Shown here in pieces: positions 9,344-18,259 of a stretch of 64,000 bases of DNA; positions within the stretch are counted from its first letter, which is position 1; every line of letters begins with the position of its first letter. A program made the position numbers and the translations under genes. The DNA is from Vreelandella arcis (lineage in GTDB: Bacteria > Pseudomonadota > Gammaproteobacteria > Pseudomonadales > Halomonadaceae), in contig NZ_FNII01000002.1 in NCBI RefSeq assembly GCF_900103865.1, positions 62,001 through 126,000 on the forward strand, in the 5' to 3' direction. The notes beneath the pieces are model-generated. The model ran no database searches and had not been told where the DNA came from. It worked only from the letters and a program-made list of their open reading frames with translations.

Positions 9344-11542
9344 CTAGCCGTAGGCCAGGTTAGGCAGCCAAGTGACCAACGCCGGGAAGAGTATCACCAG
9401 CAGCAGCCCCAGCGCCTGAATGCCCAGGAAGGGGAAGGATGAGCGGAAAATCTGCGCCATGGTGATATGCGGCGGACAAACCCCCTTGATATAGAACAGC
9501 GCATAGCCAAACGGCGGACTGAGAAACGACATTTGCATATTGACCAGATAGATAACGCCGAACCACAGCGATACATCAGTCGGGTCTACGCCGGGTAACC
9601 CAAGCACGCCGTCAAAGGTCATTCCCTTGATCAGCGGAACAAAGATAGGCACCGCCAGCAGTAGGATACCCACCCAGTCGAGGAACATCCCCAACGCCAC
9701 CAGTAGTACCATCATCAGCAACAGCACCGCGTAGGGGCCAAGGCCCGCGCCGGAGATTAGCTCCTGCACGAAGGTCTGACCGCCCTGCAGGATATAGAAG
9801 CCGACGAAGATGCTGGCGCCGAAGATAATCCACATCACCATCGCCGAGGCGACCAGCGTGGTCATGCAGGCCGCGTGCAGGTTGGGCCAGGTCAGACGCT
9901 TGTGCATGGCCGCGACCACCAAGGCACCAAAGGTACCGATACCCGCCGCTTCCACCGGGGTGGCGATGCCGGTGAAGATGATGCCGAGTACCAGTATTAC
10001 CAGCACGATGGGCGCCAGCATGTTACGCAGTAAGCGCAGCTTTTCCTTAGTACTAACGCGGTCTTCGACCGGCATTGGCGGCGCCATTTTGATGTTTAAG
10101 GTGCCTCGCATCCAGCAGTAAAAGCCGTACATGAAGGCCAACATCAAACCGGGGATCAACGACCCGAGGTACAATTCGCCCACCGATTGCTGAGCGATGA
10201 CGCCGTAGATGATCGCCAGGATGGAGGGGGGGATGAGAATGCCCAAGGTGCCGCCGGCCATGATCGAGCCGATAGCAATTTCCGGGTCATAGTTGCGCTT
10301 AAGCATTGCCGGCAGGGCGATCAGGCCCATGGTCACCACCGCCGCGCCAATCACACCAACCATGGCGGCGAGTAGCGTTGAGGCTATAATCGTGGCAATG
10401 GCCAAACCTGCTTTAAGACCGCCCATCCACTTGTAGACGACGTCGAACAGCTCTTCGATGATCCCGGCTTTTTCCAGCACCGAGGCCATGAAAATGAACA
10501 GCGGTATGGCCGAGAGTTGATAGTTGGTCATCATCGGGAAGATGCGCGACGGCATCAGGTTGAGCATGGCCTGGTCGCCGACCGTATAGAGGAATACCAC
10601 CCCCAGGCCGCCGGTGACGAAAGCTAGCGGTAGGCCCGCCACCAGCACTACCATCAGCGAGCCGAACATCACCAGCGTCAGGGCTCCGATGCCGAATGAG
10701 CCAAGGCTGCCCGAGATGCTACCCGCCAGGCTCTCGTAGTCGGTGACCGCGATATTGACCATCTCGAACAATAGCCAGGCTGCGAGGAAGGCGGCGATAA
10801 CCAGCATCACGCGGGCGAAGGTTCTACTACCCTCATGTAAGCGCCAATGGTAACGATATGCCTGAATATCCCGAATCAGTTGGCCGAACCCCTGCAGCAG
10901 CAATAGCAGCGCGCCAAAGAAGAGCATGAACTTCACCGGATAGAACTGGATGGCCCATTCGGTGAAGGAGGTCTCGTTGGAATAGCTGGAGCCAAAGAAG
11001 TACGCGTCGCTCACCGACTGTGAGAAGAACTTCCAGCCGGTTGCTAGTAGAGCGAGGGTGAAGATGAAGAAGAATATTGAGGTGACAATGTCCAGAGCCG
11101 CTCTGTTAAGTGGCTTGGCCCGACTGTACAGAATATCGACGCGGACATGTCCCCCTTCGCGAAGCGCATAAGCACCGGCAATCAGATACTGCATGCCGAA
11201 CATCAACGTCATCGACTCATGTGCCCAGTTAGTCGGCGAGTTGAAGGCATAGCGTACAAGCACTTCGTAGGCGAAGATGAAAGGAGCAATTAGCGCCCAG
11301 TAGGCCACGTAGCGGCCGGAAAAGCCGGAAAGGCGGTCGACAATGGTTGTAAATAAATTGCCAGGTGGCTGGTAAGCGGCCTCGACCTCTTCGCCGGGGG
11401 GCACTTCGGCAATTTCCCCGCCGTCGACGGTAGCGCCACGTCGGAAGCTACGATCGACGAAAAACATTACCACCAGTGGCAAAAGCAACAACACCGACCA
11501 GTAAAGCCAATGCGGGAGAACGAATTCGATATCAAGATTCAT
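9344..11542 (-). CDS. TRAP transporter permease, fused small (DctQ) and large (DctM) subunits
   Basis: This 732-residue inner-membrane protein joins both TRAP membrane subunits. Residues about 75-235 form the DctQ-like four-helix part, with the typical NSPTNWAHE and REGGHVRVD segments. After two linking helices, residues about 280-730 form the DctM part with many membrane helices and the IGAAVVTMG and GILIPPS motifs. It should use an ion gradient to move an organic anion delivered by the binding protein encoded just upstream. The ATG at 11542 follows GGAGGAG; a GTG at 11548 would overlap that site. An extra N-terminal helix (about 12-31) and a short acidic linker precede the DctQ part. The transported compound is unknown. 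Confidence 0.93.
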   Translation of the reverse strand: MNLDIEFVLPHWLYWSVLLLLPLVVMFFVDRSFRRGATVDGGEIAEVPPGEEVEAAYQPPGNLFTTIVDRLSGFSGRYVAYWALIAPFIFAYEVLVRYAFNSPTNWAHESMTLMFGMQYLIAGAYALREGGHVRVDILYSRAKPLNRAALDIVTSIFFFIFTLALLATGWKFFSQSVSDAYFFGSSYSNETSFTEWAIQFYPVKFMLFFGALLLLLQGFGQLIRDIQAYRYHWRLHEGSRTFARVMLVIAAFLAAWLLFEMVNIAVTDYESLAGSISGSLGSFGIGALTLVMFGSLMVVLVAGLPLAFVTGGLGVVFLYTVGDQAMLNLMPSRIFPMMTNYQLSAIPLFIFMASVLEKAGIIEELFDVVYKWMGGLKAGLAIATIIASTLLAAMVGVIGAAVVTMGLIALPAMLKRNYDPEIAIGSIMAGGTLGILIPPSILAIIYGVIAQQSVGELYLGSLIPGLMLAFMYGFYCWMRGTLNIKMAPPMPVEDRVSTKEKLRLLRNMLAPIVLVILVLGIIFTGIATPVEAAGIGTFGALVVAAMHKRLTWPNLHAACMTTLVASAMVMWIIFGASIFVGFYILQGGQTFVQELISGAGLGPYAVLLLMMVLLVALGMFLDWVGILLLAVPIFVPLIKGMTFDGVLGLPGVDPTDVSLWFGVIYLVNMQMSFLSPPFGYALFYIKGVCPPHITMAQIFRSSFPFLGIQALGLLLVILFPALVTWLPNLAYG

Positions 11543-11636
11543 GGACACTCCTCCGTGACACCATCGCCTCCTGGCGATGGTTCCGGATCATCAAGCCGAC
11601 GGGATGCGGAACAAAAAGTGGTTACTCTAGCCAAAT

Positions 11637-11666
11637 CGGATGTTGCGATGTCGATCGCAACATCCG
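11637..11666 (-). other. Intercistronic stem-loop between TRAP binding protein and permease genes
   Basis: A perfect inverted repeat with 13-bp arms (11637-11649 and 11654-11666) and a 4-nt loop lies between the binding-protein stop at 11700 and the permease start at 11542. No T-run follows on either strand, so it is unlikely to be a simple terminator. Similar structures in binding-protein operons protect the upstream message and lower permease expression; that role is inferred here. Confidence 0.7.
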
Positions 11667-11699
11667 CTGTTGTCGAGCAAATAAGTCAGACATTGAACA

Positions 11700-12875
11700 T
11701 CAGGCGTTAAGCTCGTAGCCCTGAATGTCTTCGTCGGTGATCAGTCCCACTGCAGGATCCATCATGGTGTTGAGGTGCGCTCTAAACAGGCGAGCAGCGT
11801 CGGGATCCTTGTTGGCCCACTTGAACCACAGCGGGATGGCGGCATCACGGAAGCGGCTGGCATCGTTTTCGGAGAGGTGGATGATTTCTACACCTTTCTC
11901 ACGGTACTTGGGCCACGCTTCGGCGTTGGCTTTTTGGATCGCCGCATAATGCTCGCGGGAATAGGCTGCTACCAGGTCGTGCATTAGATCCTGAGTCTGG
12001 GGCGACATGCGCTCAAAGACCCGGCGGTTGACAGAAATGTCCATTAAGTCAACAGCTTGGTGGAGGCAGGGCGTTGAGGGCGGCCCCATGATGATGTAGT
12101 CGGCGACCTGCCAGAAGCCTAACTCGAAGTTGACCGCGGCGCCGGTGTAATCGGCAGCATCAATGGTGCCTTTCTCGAGCGCGGGATAGACTTCGGAGCC
12201 CGGTAGCAGAGTCGTCTGCGCACCGATAGAGGCGAAGGTTTCCGCCACAATGCCCCCGGGCATGCGGATTTTAACGCCTTTAAAGTCGTCGAAACTGCGT
12301 AGCGGAATCTTAGAGTGGATCAGGTTGAGGTCGTGGTGTACGTAGCCAAGCAGCTCCTGGCCCTGCTTACGGTACAAATCCTTGGCAATGCCGAAGCCGC
12401 CATAGGCGCCAAACATCATGTCCCACTGGTGAGGGACGGAAAGGCCCATTGGATACGCGGTAAGGAACACACCGGCGGGCATTTTACCTGGCCAGTAGAC
12501 GGTGAACCAGTTCTGCCCGTCGAGTACGCCGTTGCGCACCGCATCGGCAACCTCGAAAGCACCCGCTACGGCACCGGCGGGGAAGGGCTCAATGCGTACT
12601 TCGCCACCTGTCGCCTCGGCGACACCGGCAGCCCACTCCTCGAAAATACGGTAGCCCGTCGTACCCGGCTGCCAGGAAGACTGCATGCGAATACGAATGC
12701 CTTCCTGAGCCTGGACGTTGCCGATCCAAGGCGCGGCAACGGCAGCAGCAGAGCCTACCGCGGCGGTTTTAAGGAAGTTGCGTCGCGTTGACGAGGCATT
12801 CGTAATAGAGGAAGGCAGTTCAGTTGATGTAGAAATTGAAGGTTCTGCATTCACGTTTTGCTTGTTATTTGGCAT
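11700..12875 (-). CDS. TRAP transporter substrate-binding protein (DctP/TakP family), Tat-exported
   Basis: The 391-residue protein has a twin-arginine signal (STRRNFLKTAAVG) around residues 31-55, so it should be exported folded. The mature part follows the TakP/DctP pattern, with KIRMPGG containing the conserved carboxylate-binding Arg and the DAADYTGAAVNFELGF region. It captures an organic acid, possibly a 2-oxo acid or related compound, for the fused permease encoded downstream. I chose the ATG at 12875 because GGAG lies 9 bp upstream; a GTG at 12905 is unsupported. A 245-bp gap separates it from the regulator gene upstream, so it probably has its own promoter. Confidence 0.92.
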   Translation of the reverse strand: MPNNKQNVNAEPSISTSTELPSSITNASSTRRNFLKTAAVGSAAAVAAPWIGNVQAQEGIRIRMQSSWQPGTTGYRIFEEWAAGVAEATGGEVRIEPFPAGAVAGAFEVADAVRNGVLDGQNWFTVYWPGKMPAGVFLTAYPMGLSVPHQWDMMFGAYGGFGIAKDLYRKQGQELLGYVHHDLNLIHSKIPLRSFDDFKGVKIRMPGGIVAETFASIGAQTTLLPGSEVYPALEKGTIDAADYTGAAVNFELGFWQVADYIIMGPPSTPCLHQAVDLMDISVNRRVFERMSPQTQDLMHDLVAAYSREHYAAIQKANAEAWPKYREKGVEIIHLSENDASRFRDAAIPLWFKWANKDPDAARLFRAHLNTMMDPAVGLITDEDIQGYELNA

Positions 12876-13120
12876 GTTGGAAGCTCCAGCAGTGGTCAGT
12901 ACCACAGATTATTGTTTTGTCGTCCCGTACATAAAAATTGCACCACCTTGGGTTTCCCTGTGGCACAAGTAAGGCAATGCTTAACGTAAAAGCATCACTT
13001 CACGTAAACAGAATTTAGCGAGTCCTGAGCTAAGCGCCAATTAATATTTTCAACGTTTTCCATAGTACAGCGAATGTCTAAGACCAAAATGCCTGGATTA
13101 GCGGTGGCGTACATACTTCA

Positions 13121-14017
13121 TTAGTCGACATCGACATAAGCCCCCATCTGGCGCATGCGTTGCTCAAACTGGGACACGTTATCGACCAAAGCGTTGGGGC
13201 CGAAGGCGACACACTCCGCCAAAATTGCTTCGCTTAACGTGATGGCAGAAAGGATCGAGGGGAAAAAGTGAGGCGTCGCGTTGGCGACGGTAAAAGACAG
13301 CCTCGCGCCCGGCACTAGCGGCGAGCGCATCGTGTCGGTCACCACAATGGCGTTAACCCCGTTCGCACGGGTGACATCCAGTGCTTTAACGGTTTCGGCG
13401 CAGTAAGGCTCAAAGCCGAAGGCGACCACTAAATCGTTTTCATCGAAGCGGTCCAGCTCGGTTAAAAGTCCGCCCTCCAACCCTCTAATAAGCGTGATAT
13501 TGGGCATTGCTATGCGCCCCACATAGGCAAAGTGGTAGGCGCAGGCAAACGTATCCCGAAACCCCACCACCGCGATATTGCGCGCAGCGAGTATCTGCTG
13601 GGCCGCATCGCGCACGCGTGCCTGATTATCAGCGGTAAACAGGCGACCGATATTATCGAATGCCGCATCGCCTACATCCACAAACAGTGGGTCATCGGGC
13701 TGGCTCGCCTGATGACGAAGCTGATTGGCGCGTCCAGAGAGCCGCACCGGCGGCGTCTGTACCGCCGATTGAAACACCTCGCGAAATAGTTCATAGCTTT
13801 CAAAGTCTAGCCGTTTGGCCAAGCGCACCAGGGTTGAGGGGGTAACATGTGCTGCCCCTGCTGTTTTGCGGATTGACTGAAACGCGATGTCCAAGGGGTG
13901 TTCCATGACGTAGCCCGCCGCCTGTTTTAGCTGCGGGCTTAATTCTGGGTAAAGTGCCGCAAGTCGTTGATTAACGGTGTCTAGCGGCGAGTCTGATTCA
14001 TTGCTGTGACGCGTCAT
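13121..14017 (-). CDS. MurR/RpiR family transcriptional regulator (HTH_6 and SIS domains)
   Basis: The 298-residue protein has an N-terminal helix-turn-helix of the RpiR type (about residues 15-85, including TPSTLVRLAKRLDFESYELFRE) and a C-terminal SIS domain (about 120-260, including VVGFRDTFACA and VVTDTMRSPLV). RpiR proteins sense small phosphorylated or acidic metabolites. The ATG at 14017 has GGAG six bases upstream and is preferred over a TTG at 14029. It lies between the TRAP genes (same strand, downstream) and a divergent crotonase operon, so it is the likely local regulator of both. The effector is unknown; SIS domains usually bind sugar phosphates, which fits poorly with the CoA-ester genes. 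Confidence 0.88.
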   Translation of the reverse strand: MTRHSNESDSPLDTVNQRLAALYPELSPQLKQAAGYVMEHPLDIAFQSIRKTAGAAHVTPSTLVRLAKRLDFESYELFREVFQSAVQTPPVRLSGRANQLRHQASQPDDPLFVDVGDAAFDNIGRLFTADNQARVRDAAQQILAARNIAVVGFRDTFACAYHFAYVGRIAMPNITLIRGLEGGLLTELDRFDENDLVVAFGFEPYCAETVKALDVTRANGVNAIVVTDTMRSPLVPGARLSFTVANATPHFFPSILSAITLSEAILAECVAFGPNALVDNVSQFEQRMRQMGAYVDVD

Positions 14018-14068
14018 GCAAGGCTCCAATGCATTGAAGCGGGCAGTGTAACCTAAGTATCTAATGTC

Positions 14069-14193
14069 GGTACATTTGTACCTTTATATTTTAATAAAGA
14101 AACAAACGTGTTGACGGTAATATGGCGATGCCCTTAGCATTTGATTGGTACATTTGTTTCTATATAGGTTTTTTAATAAAACGAATGTGTTGA
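14069..14193. promoter_or_regulatory. Tandemly duplicated operator/promoter module between RpiR regulator and crotonase operon
   Basis: Two roughly 46-bp units share three blocks in the same order: GGTACATTTGT (14069-14079 and 14147-14157), TTTTAATAAA (14089-14098 and 14171-14180) and GTGTTGA (14108-14114 and 14187-14193). The first unit starts with an inverted repeat, GGTACA-TT-TGTACC. The region is AT-rich relative to its neighbours and sits in the divergent promoter area. It is the obvious candidate for RpiR-regulator binding; binding itself is inferred. Confidence 0.6.
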
Positions 14194-14257
14194 ATTCGAC
14201 CGATAAAGCGTAACGTTTTCAATCCTTTTTTACCCACGCGCCAGGTAGTTGATTGTT

Positions 14258-15064
14258 ATGAGCTCGCCCATTGATTTGCCTAACTACGAAACCCTGTTAG
14301 TTACTCACCAAGAGCATGTACTGACGGTTCGCTTGAATCGTCCCGAACGGCTTAATGCCGTGGTCGAGACGCTGTATCACGAGCTTCTCGGGGTATTGGC
14401 GCTTGCCAAGCGTGAGCGGGACATTCGTGTTGTCGTGTTAACCGGGGAAGGCCGCGCTTTCTGCGTGGGTGCCGATATGAAAGCCCATGGTGGTGCTGCG
14501 CGCACGCTGTATCAGCGACGCGAATATCTGCAGTTAGGTAACGATGTAGGCGAAGCTATCACCCAGCTCAATAAACCGGTGATTGCCGCTTTGAACGGCT
14601 ACGCCCTAGGCGCGGGCGCCGAGATGGCCGTGGCCTGCGATTTTATCGTAATGGCCGATGATGCTCAGATTGGCTTCCCCGAAACCAGTATTGGCACCTG
14701 CGTGGGTGGCGGCGTCTCGAAGTGGTTGCCCCAGCTTGTCGGCCTGGGGCAAGCCCGGCGTTTGCTGTACACCGGCGACAAAATAAAAGGTGCTGAAGCA
14801 ACGCGGTTGGGTTTGGCGTTGGCACATTACCCGCTAGAACAACTAATGCCCGAAGCCTTAGCGCTGGCGTCGCAGTTGGCCAGCCAAGCGCCGGTATCAT
14901 TGGCGATGCTCAAGCCGCTGGTCAATCGCGGTTCGCAGACCGACATGCCGAGTCAACTTCAACAAGAGCTGGATGCCGTCTTTACCTGTTCGACCACCGA
15001 CGATTGGCAGGAAGGGGTCAATGCCTTTGCTGAAAAGCGCCTACCTGAGTTCAAGGGACAATAG
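14258..15064 (+). CDS. Enoyl-CoA hydratase/isomerase family protein (crotonase)
   Basis: The 268-residue protein has the crotonase fold with the oxyanion-hole segments GRAFCVGADMK and NGYALGAGAEMA. Both catalytic glutamates of classical enoyl-CoA hydratases are recognisable, in GAEMAVACD and FPETSIGTCVGGG, so it probably hydrates a 2-enoyl-CoA. The ATG at 14258 is preferred to a TTG at 14249 in the same frame. It is the first gene of a three-gene operon with an ADP-forming-type acyl-CoA synthetase and a second crotonase. The natural substrate is unknown; it may derive from the acid imported by the neighbouring TRAP system. Confidence 0.9.
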   Translation: MSSPIDLPNYETLLVTHQEHVLTVRLNRPERLNAVVETLYHELLGVLALAKRERDIRVVVLTGEGRAFCVGADMKAHGGAARTLYQRREYLQLGNDVGEAITQLNKPVIAALNGYALGAGAEMAVACDFIVMADDAQIGFPETSIGTCVGGGVSKWLPQLVGLGQARRLLYTGDKIKGAEATRLGLALAHYPLEQLMPEALALASQLASQAPVSLAMLKPLVNRGSQTDMPSQLQQELDAVFTCSTTDDWQEGVNAFAEKRLPEFKGQ

Positions 15065-15122
15065 GCTAATAGATTTTTAGCGAGATGAATTCGGCACGTT
15101 AGTCAATTTGATAGGTAAGCCC

Positions 15123-17300
15123 ATGCAATCAATCGAAGGCCATCTTCCTTTACTCAGCCCGCTGCATGCGGTGCTTGCCCCCACCGGCATTGCGGTGGTG
15201 GGGGCCTCGGCTGACCCGACGAAGCGGGGCTACAAAGCCATGCTGGGGCTCATCAAAGGCGGCTATCGTGGTGATATTTACCCGGTTAACCCGAAAGCAG
15301 CGTCAATACTAGGCGTTAACGCTTGGCCGTCCATTACCGACATACCGGGAACTCCGGCGCTGGCGCTGATATGCACGCCAGCGGCCACGGTGCCTGGCTT
15401 AATAGCCGAATGTGGCCGCCGTGGTATTAAGGGGGCCGTTGTGTTGGCCAGCGGTTTTGCTGAAACCGGCGAGGCGGGGGCAGCGTTGGAAGCACAAATG
15501 ATGAAAAACGCTCGCGCCCATGGCGTACGTATTATCGGCCCCAATACCTCTGGGGTGTTCAACCTGCATCACCACGTTAACCTGCTAGCGCTGGAAAACC
15601 TCAAACCCGGCGACATTGGCATCGTGTCTCAATCCGGCAATATGCTGCTTTCTTTGGCATTGGAGGCCCAGTATAACGGCCAGGTCGGCTTCAGCACCTA
15701 CATTGGTCCCGGCAACCAGGCCGATATTGGTTTTAACGACTATCTTCGCTACCTGGGCGAGGATGAGCAAACGCGGGTTGCGACGCTCTACGTTGAAGGC
15801 TTCCGGGATGGGCGCAAGTTTCTTGACGTGGCGCGAGAGGTTACTGCCATGAAGCCCGTAGTGGTGTACAAATCAGGCTCTACCGAGCAAGGGCAGAAGG
15901 CGGCCAGTTCGCACACCGGCGCATTGGCCGGTAGCTATCAGATGACGGTCGATTTGCTACGCCAAGCCGGGGTGAGCGTGGTGCAATACTCTGATGAAAT
16001 ACTCCCAGTGGCAGAAGGGCTTGGCCGCTTGCAGAAGGCAGCGGGCAAACGCGTCGCGGTGATTGCGGATGGCGGCGGGCAGGCGACCATCGCCGCTGAT
16101 CGGTTGGCCGAGGCGGGTTTAACGCTGGCCACGCTTGCCAGTGACACCCAGGCTAAACTTGATGCGCTGTTGCTGCCTCAAGCCTCTACTCTCAACCCGG
16201 TGGATGTGGCAGGTTCGTCGGATGCCAATCCGTCTCTCTTGGCGCAGTGCATGGCGGTAGTCGCCGATGATGCGAATGTCGATAGCGTGTTTCTGGTCGG
16301 TATGTTTGGCGGCTATAGCCTGCGCTTTGCTGAATCGCTGCTGGGCGATGAAATGCGCGGGGCTGAAGCCATGGTGGAGTTAGCCCACGCAACCCGCAAA
16401 CCCCTGGTGATATACAGTCTTTACGCGCCGATTAAACCCCCGCCGCTGCGCCGCTTACACGAGGCAGGCTTACCCGTTTATGCGTCAATTGAACACGCTG
16501 TCAGAGTGCTGGCGGCACTCGGTGAACGCGGTGAATACCTGGCCAACCAGGCGGCCCAAAGAACGAAAACGCCCATGCAGCCTTCCGTAAACGGCAAAGC
16601 ATTGTTCGTCAACGCCAAGGCCGAAGGGCGCGATTTGCTGGAGTTTGAAGCCAAAGCGCTGCTGGCCGAGCACGGCATTCATGTGCCCGACGAACGATTG
16701 GTGAGAAACATTGACGAGCTAGGGGCGGTGGCGGCTGAATTTGCTGATCGCCCTTTAGCCATGAAAGTGGTCTCCCAGGCGATTCTGCATAAGTCGGATG
16801 CCGGTGGGGTAAAGCTGAATCTCGTCGGCGAGGCCGCGTTACGTGAGGCCTATCAGTCGATTGTCGCCAGTTCACACGCTTATGATCCCACAGCAACGCT
16901 TGAGGGCGTTCTGGTGACCCCCATGGCGGAAAAAGGGGTTGAAGTGATCATCGGCATGCTACGCGACCCAATGTTTGGCCCGGTACTCATGTTTGGCCTA
17001 GGCGGCGTGTTTGTCGAAGTGCTGGAGGATGTGGCGTTTCGCTCGCTGCCGATCACTCGTGCCGATGCTGAGTCCATGGTGAAACAAATCAAGGCACAAA
17101 AAGTGTTGGAAGGTGTGCGTGGAGGGCAGGGGGTTGATAGGCAGGCGTTGGTATCATTGTTAATGGGGATTTCCCAGTTAGTGGACGCCTACCCAAGTAT
17201 TCGCGAGCTAGACTTAAACCCGGTAATTGCCTACCCGGAAAACCATTCCCTGGGTTATGCGATTGTCGATGCCCGAATCATTGTGGAGCGTGACCAATGA
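15123..17300 (+). CDS. Acyl-CoA synthetase, NDP-forming (acetate-CoA ligase family)
   Basis: The 725-residue single chain combines the alpha- and beta-type parts of nucleoside-diphosphate-forming acyl-CoA synthetases. The CoA-binding domain is first (about 15-145, with GIAVVGASADPTKRG). Two succinyl-CoA synthetase-like domains follow, with the GIVSQSGNM segment and the SSHTGALAGS segment holding the phosphorylated His. An ATP-grasp domain comes last (about 500-725, with KSDAGGVKLNL and FGLGGVFVEVLEDVAFR). It should activate a carboxylic acid with ATP and CoA. The ATG at 15123 follows AGGTAAG; a TTG at 15108 is less likely. Its stop overlaps the next start (ATGA), indicating translational coupling with the second crotonase. 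Confidence 0.9.
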   Translation: MQSIEGHLPLLSPLHAVLAPTGIAVVGASADPTKRGYKAMLGLIKGGYRGDIYPVNPKAASILGVNAWPSITDIPGTPALALICTPAATVPGLIAECGRRGIKGAVVLASGFAETGEAGAALEAQMMKNARAHGVRIIGPNTSGVFNLHHHVNLLALENLKPGDIGIVSQSGNMLLSLALEAQYNGQVGFSTYIGPGNQADIGFNDYLRYLGEDEQTRVATLYVEGFRDGRKFLDVAREVTAMKPVVVYKSGSTEQGQKAASSHTGALAGSYQMTVDLLRQAGVSVVQYSDEILPVAEGLGRLQKAAGKRVAVIADGGGQATIAADRLAEAGLTLATLASDTQAKLDALLLPQASTLNPVDVAGSSDANPSLLAQCMAVVADDANVDSVFLVGMFGGYSLRFAESLLGDEMRGAEAMVELAHATRKPLVIYSLYAPIKPPPLRRLHEAGLPVYASIEHAVRVLAALGERGEYLANQAAQRTKTPMQPSVNGKALFVNAKAEGRDLLEFEAKALLAEHGIHVPDERLVRNIDELGAVAAEFADRPLAMKVVSQAILHKSDAGGVKLNLVGEAALREAYQSIVASSHAYDPTATLEGVLVTPMAEKGVEVIIGMLRDPMFGPVLMFGLGGVFVEVLEDVAFRSLPITRADAESMVKQIKAQKVLEGVRGGQGVDRQALVSLLMGISQLVDAYPSIRELDLNPVIAYPENHSLGYAIVDARIIVERDQ

Positions 17301-18100
17301 GCCAAGCAGTACCAACGCTAACGGACGCCACCCTAACCCTGGAAAATCGGGTGGCCACCCTGACCCTGAACCGCCACGATGTGCGTAATGCGCTCACCGG
17401 CACGGCGCTGGTAGATGATATTGTCGCCACGGCAACCTGGATTAACCACACCAGCGACGTCTCGGTGCTGGTGATCACCGGCGCGGGCTCGGCGTTTTGT
17501 GCTGGCGGCAATGTTAAAGATATGGCCGAGCGTAGCGGTGACTTTGCCGGCGATGTAGCCGACGTGGCCGAGCGCTACCGGCGCGGGATTCAGCGCATGC
17601 CATTGGCGCTTAGCGAGCTTGAAGTGCCGATTATTGCCGCCATTAACGGCCCCGCTATCGGAGCGGGGTTTGACCTAGCCAACATGGCAGATATTCGCAT
17701 CGCATCGGATCAGGCCAAGTTTGGTGAAACTTTTCTTAATCTGGGGATTATTCCCGGGGATGGCGGTGCGTGGTTTATGCAACGCCAGATAGGCTACCAG
17801 CGCGCCTTTGAACTGACGTTATCCGGCCGGGTGATTAGCGCCCAGGAAGCGCTGGCGTATGGCGTGGTGTTAGAGGTAGTGGAGCCAGACGTATTGATGG
17901 CCACGGCGATGGAACATGCCGCGCGGATCGCCGCCCAACCGCCCAAAGCCACGCGATTAACCAAACGGTTGATGAAAATGGCCCCCGATATGGAGCTAAA
18001 GGCGTTTTTGGACGTTTGCGCCGTATTTCAAGGTATGTGCCATAACGAACCCGAGCATCTTGAAGCCGTTCAACAAATGCTGGCGCGCATGAAAAAGTAA
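17297..18100 (+). CDS. Second enoyl-CoA hydratase/isomerase family protein, altered active site
   Basis: The 267-residue crotonase is translationally coupled to the synthetase by a 4-bp ATGA overlap. The oxyanion-hole segments GSAFCAGGNVKD and NGPAIGAGFDLA are present. The first hydratase glutamate is replaced by Asp (GAGFDLANM), and the second appears absent: the region reads FGETFLNLGIIPGDGGAW, with Asp in the GDGG loop as in isomerase-like crotonases. It may therefore catalyse isomerisation, retro-aldol or another CoA-ester reaction rather than simple hydration. It is the last gene of the operon; a strong terminator follows 42 bp downstream. Confidence 0.88.
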   Translation: MSQAVPTLTDATLTLENRVATLTLNRHDVRNALTGTALVDDIVATATWINHTSDVSVLVITGAGSAFCAGGNVKDMAERSGDFAGDVADVAERYRRGIQRMPLALSELEVPIIAAINGPAIGAGFDLANMADIRIASDQAKFGETFLNLGIIPGDGGAWFMQRQIGYQRAFELTLSGRVISAQEALAYGVVLEVVEPDVLMATAMEHAARIAAQPPKATRLTKRLMKMAPDMELKAFLDVCAVFQGMCHNEPEHLEAVQQMLARMKK

Positions 18101-18141
18101 CGCCACGACGTTACTGCCCCCTCACTTGGCTGCTTTCTATC

Positions 18142-18164
18142 GCCTGGCGCTGCCAGGCTTTTTT
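18142..18164 (+). terminator. Intrinsic terminator of the crotonase/synthetase operon
   Basis: A 7-bp GC-rich stem (GCCTGGC with GCCAGGC, 3-nt loop) is followed directly by six T residues on the plus strand, 42 bp after the second crotonase stop. Confidence 0.85.
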
Positions 18165-18259
18165 ACGGTTATCGAGCTTCGGCACAAACGATACGCGTGT
18201 ATAGTCGACGCCTAATGTTGCTTTATCGAGTCGGCGGTTCATAGGGAGGTGACGCAATA

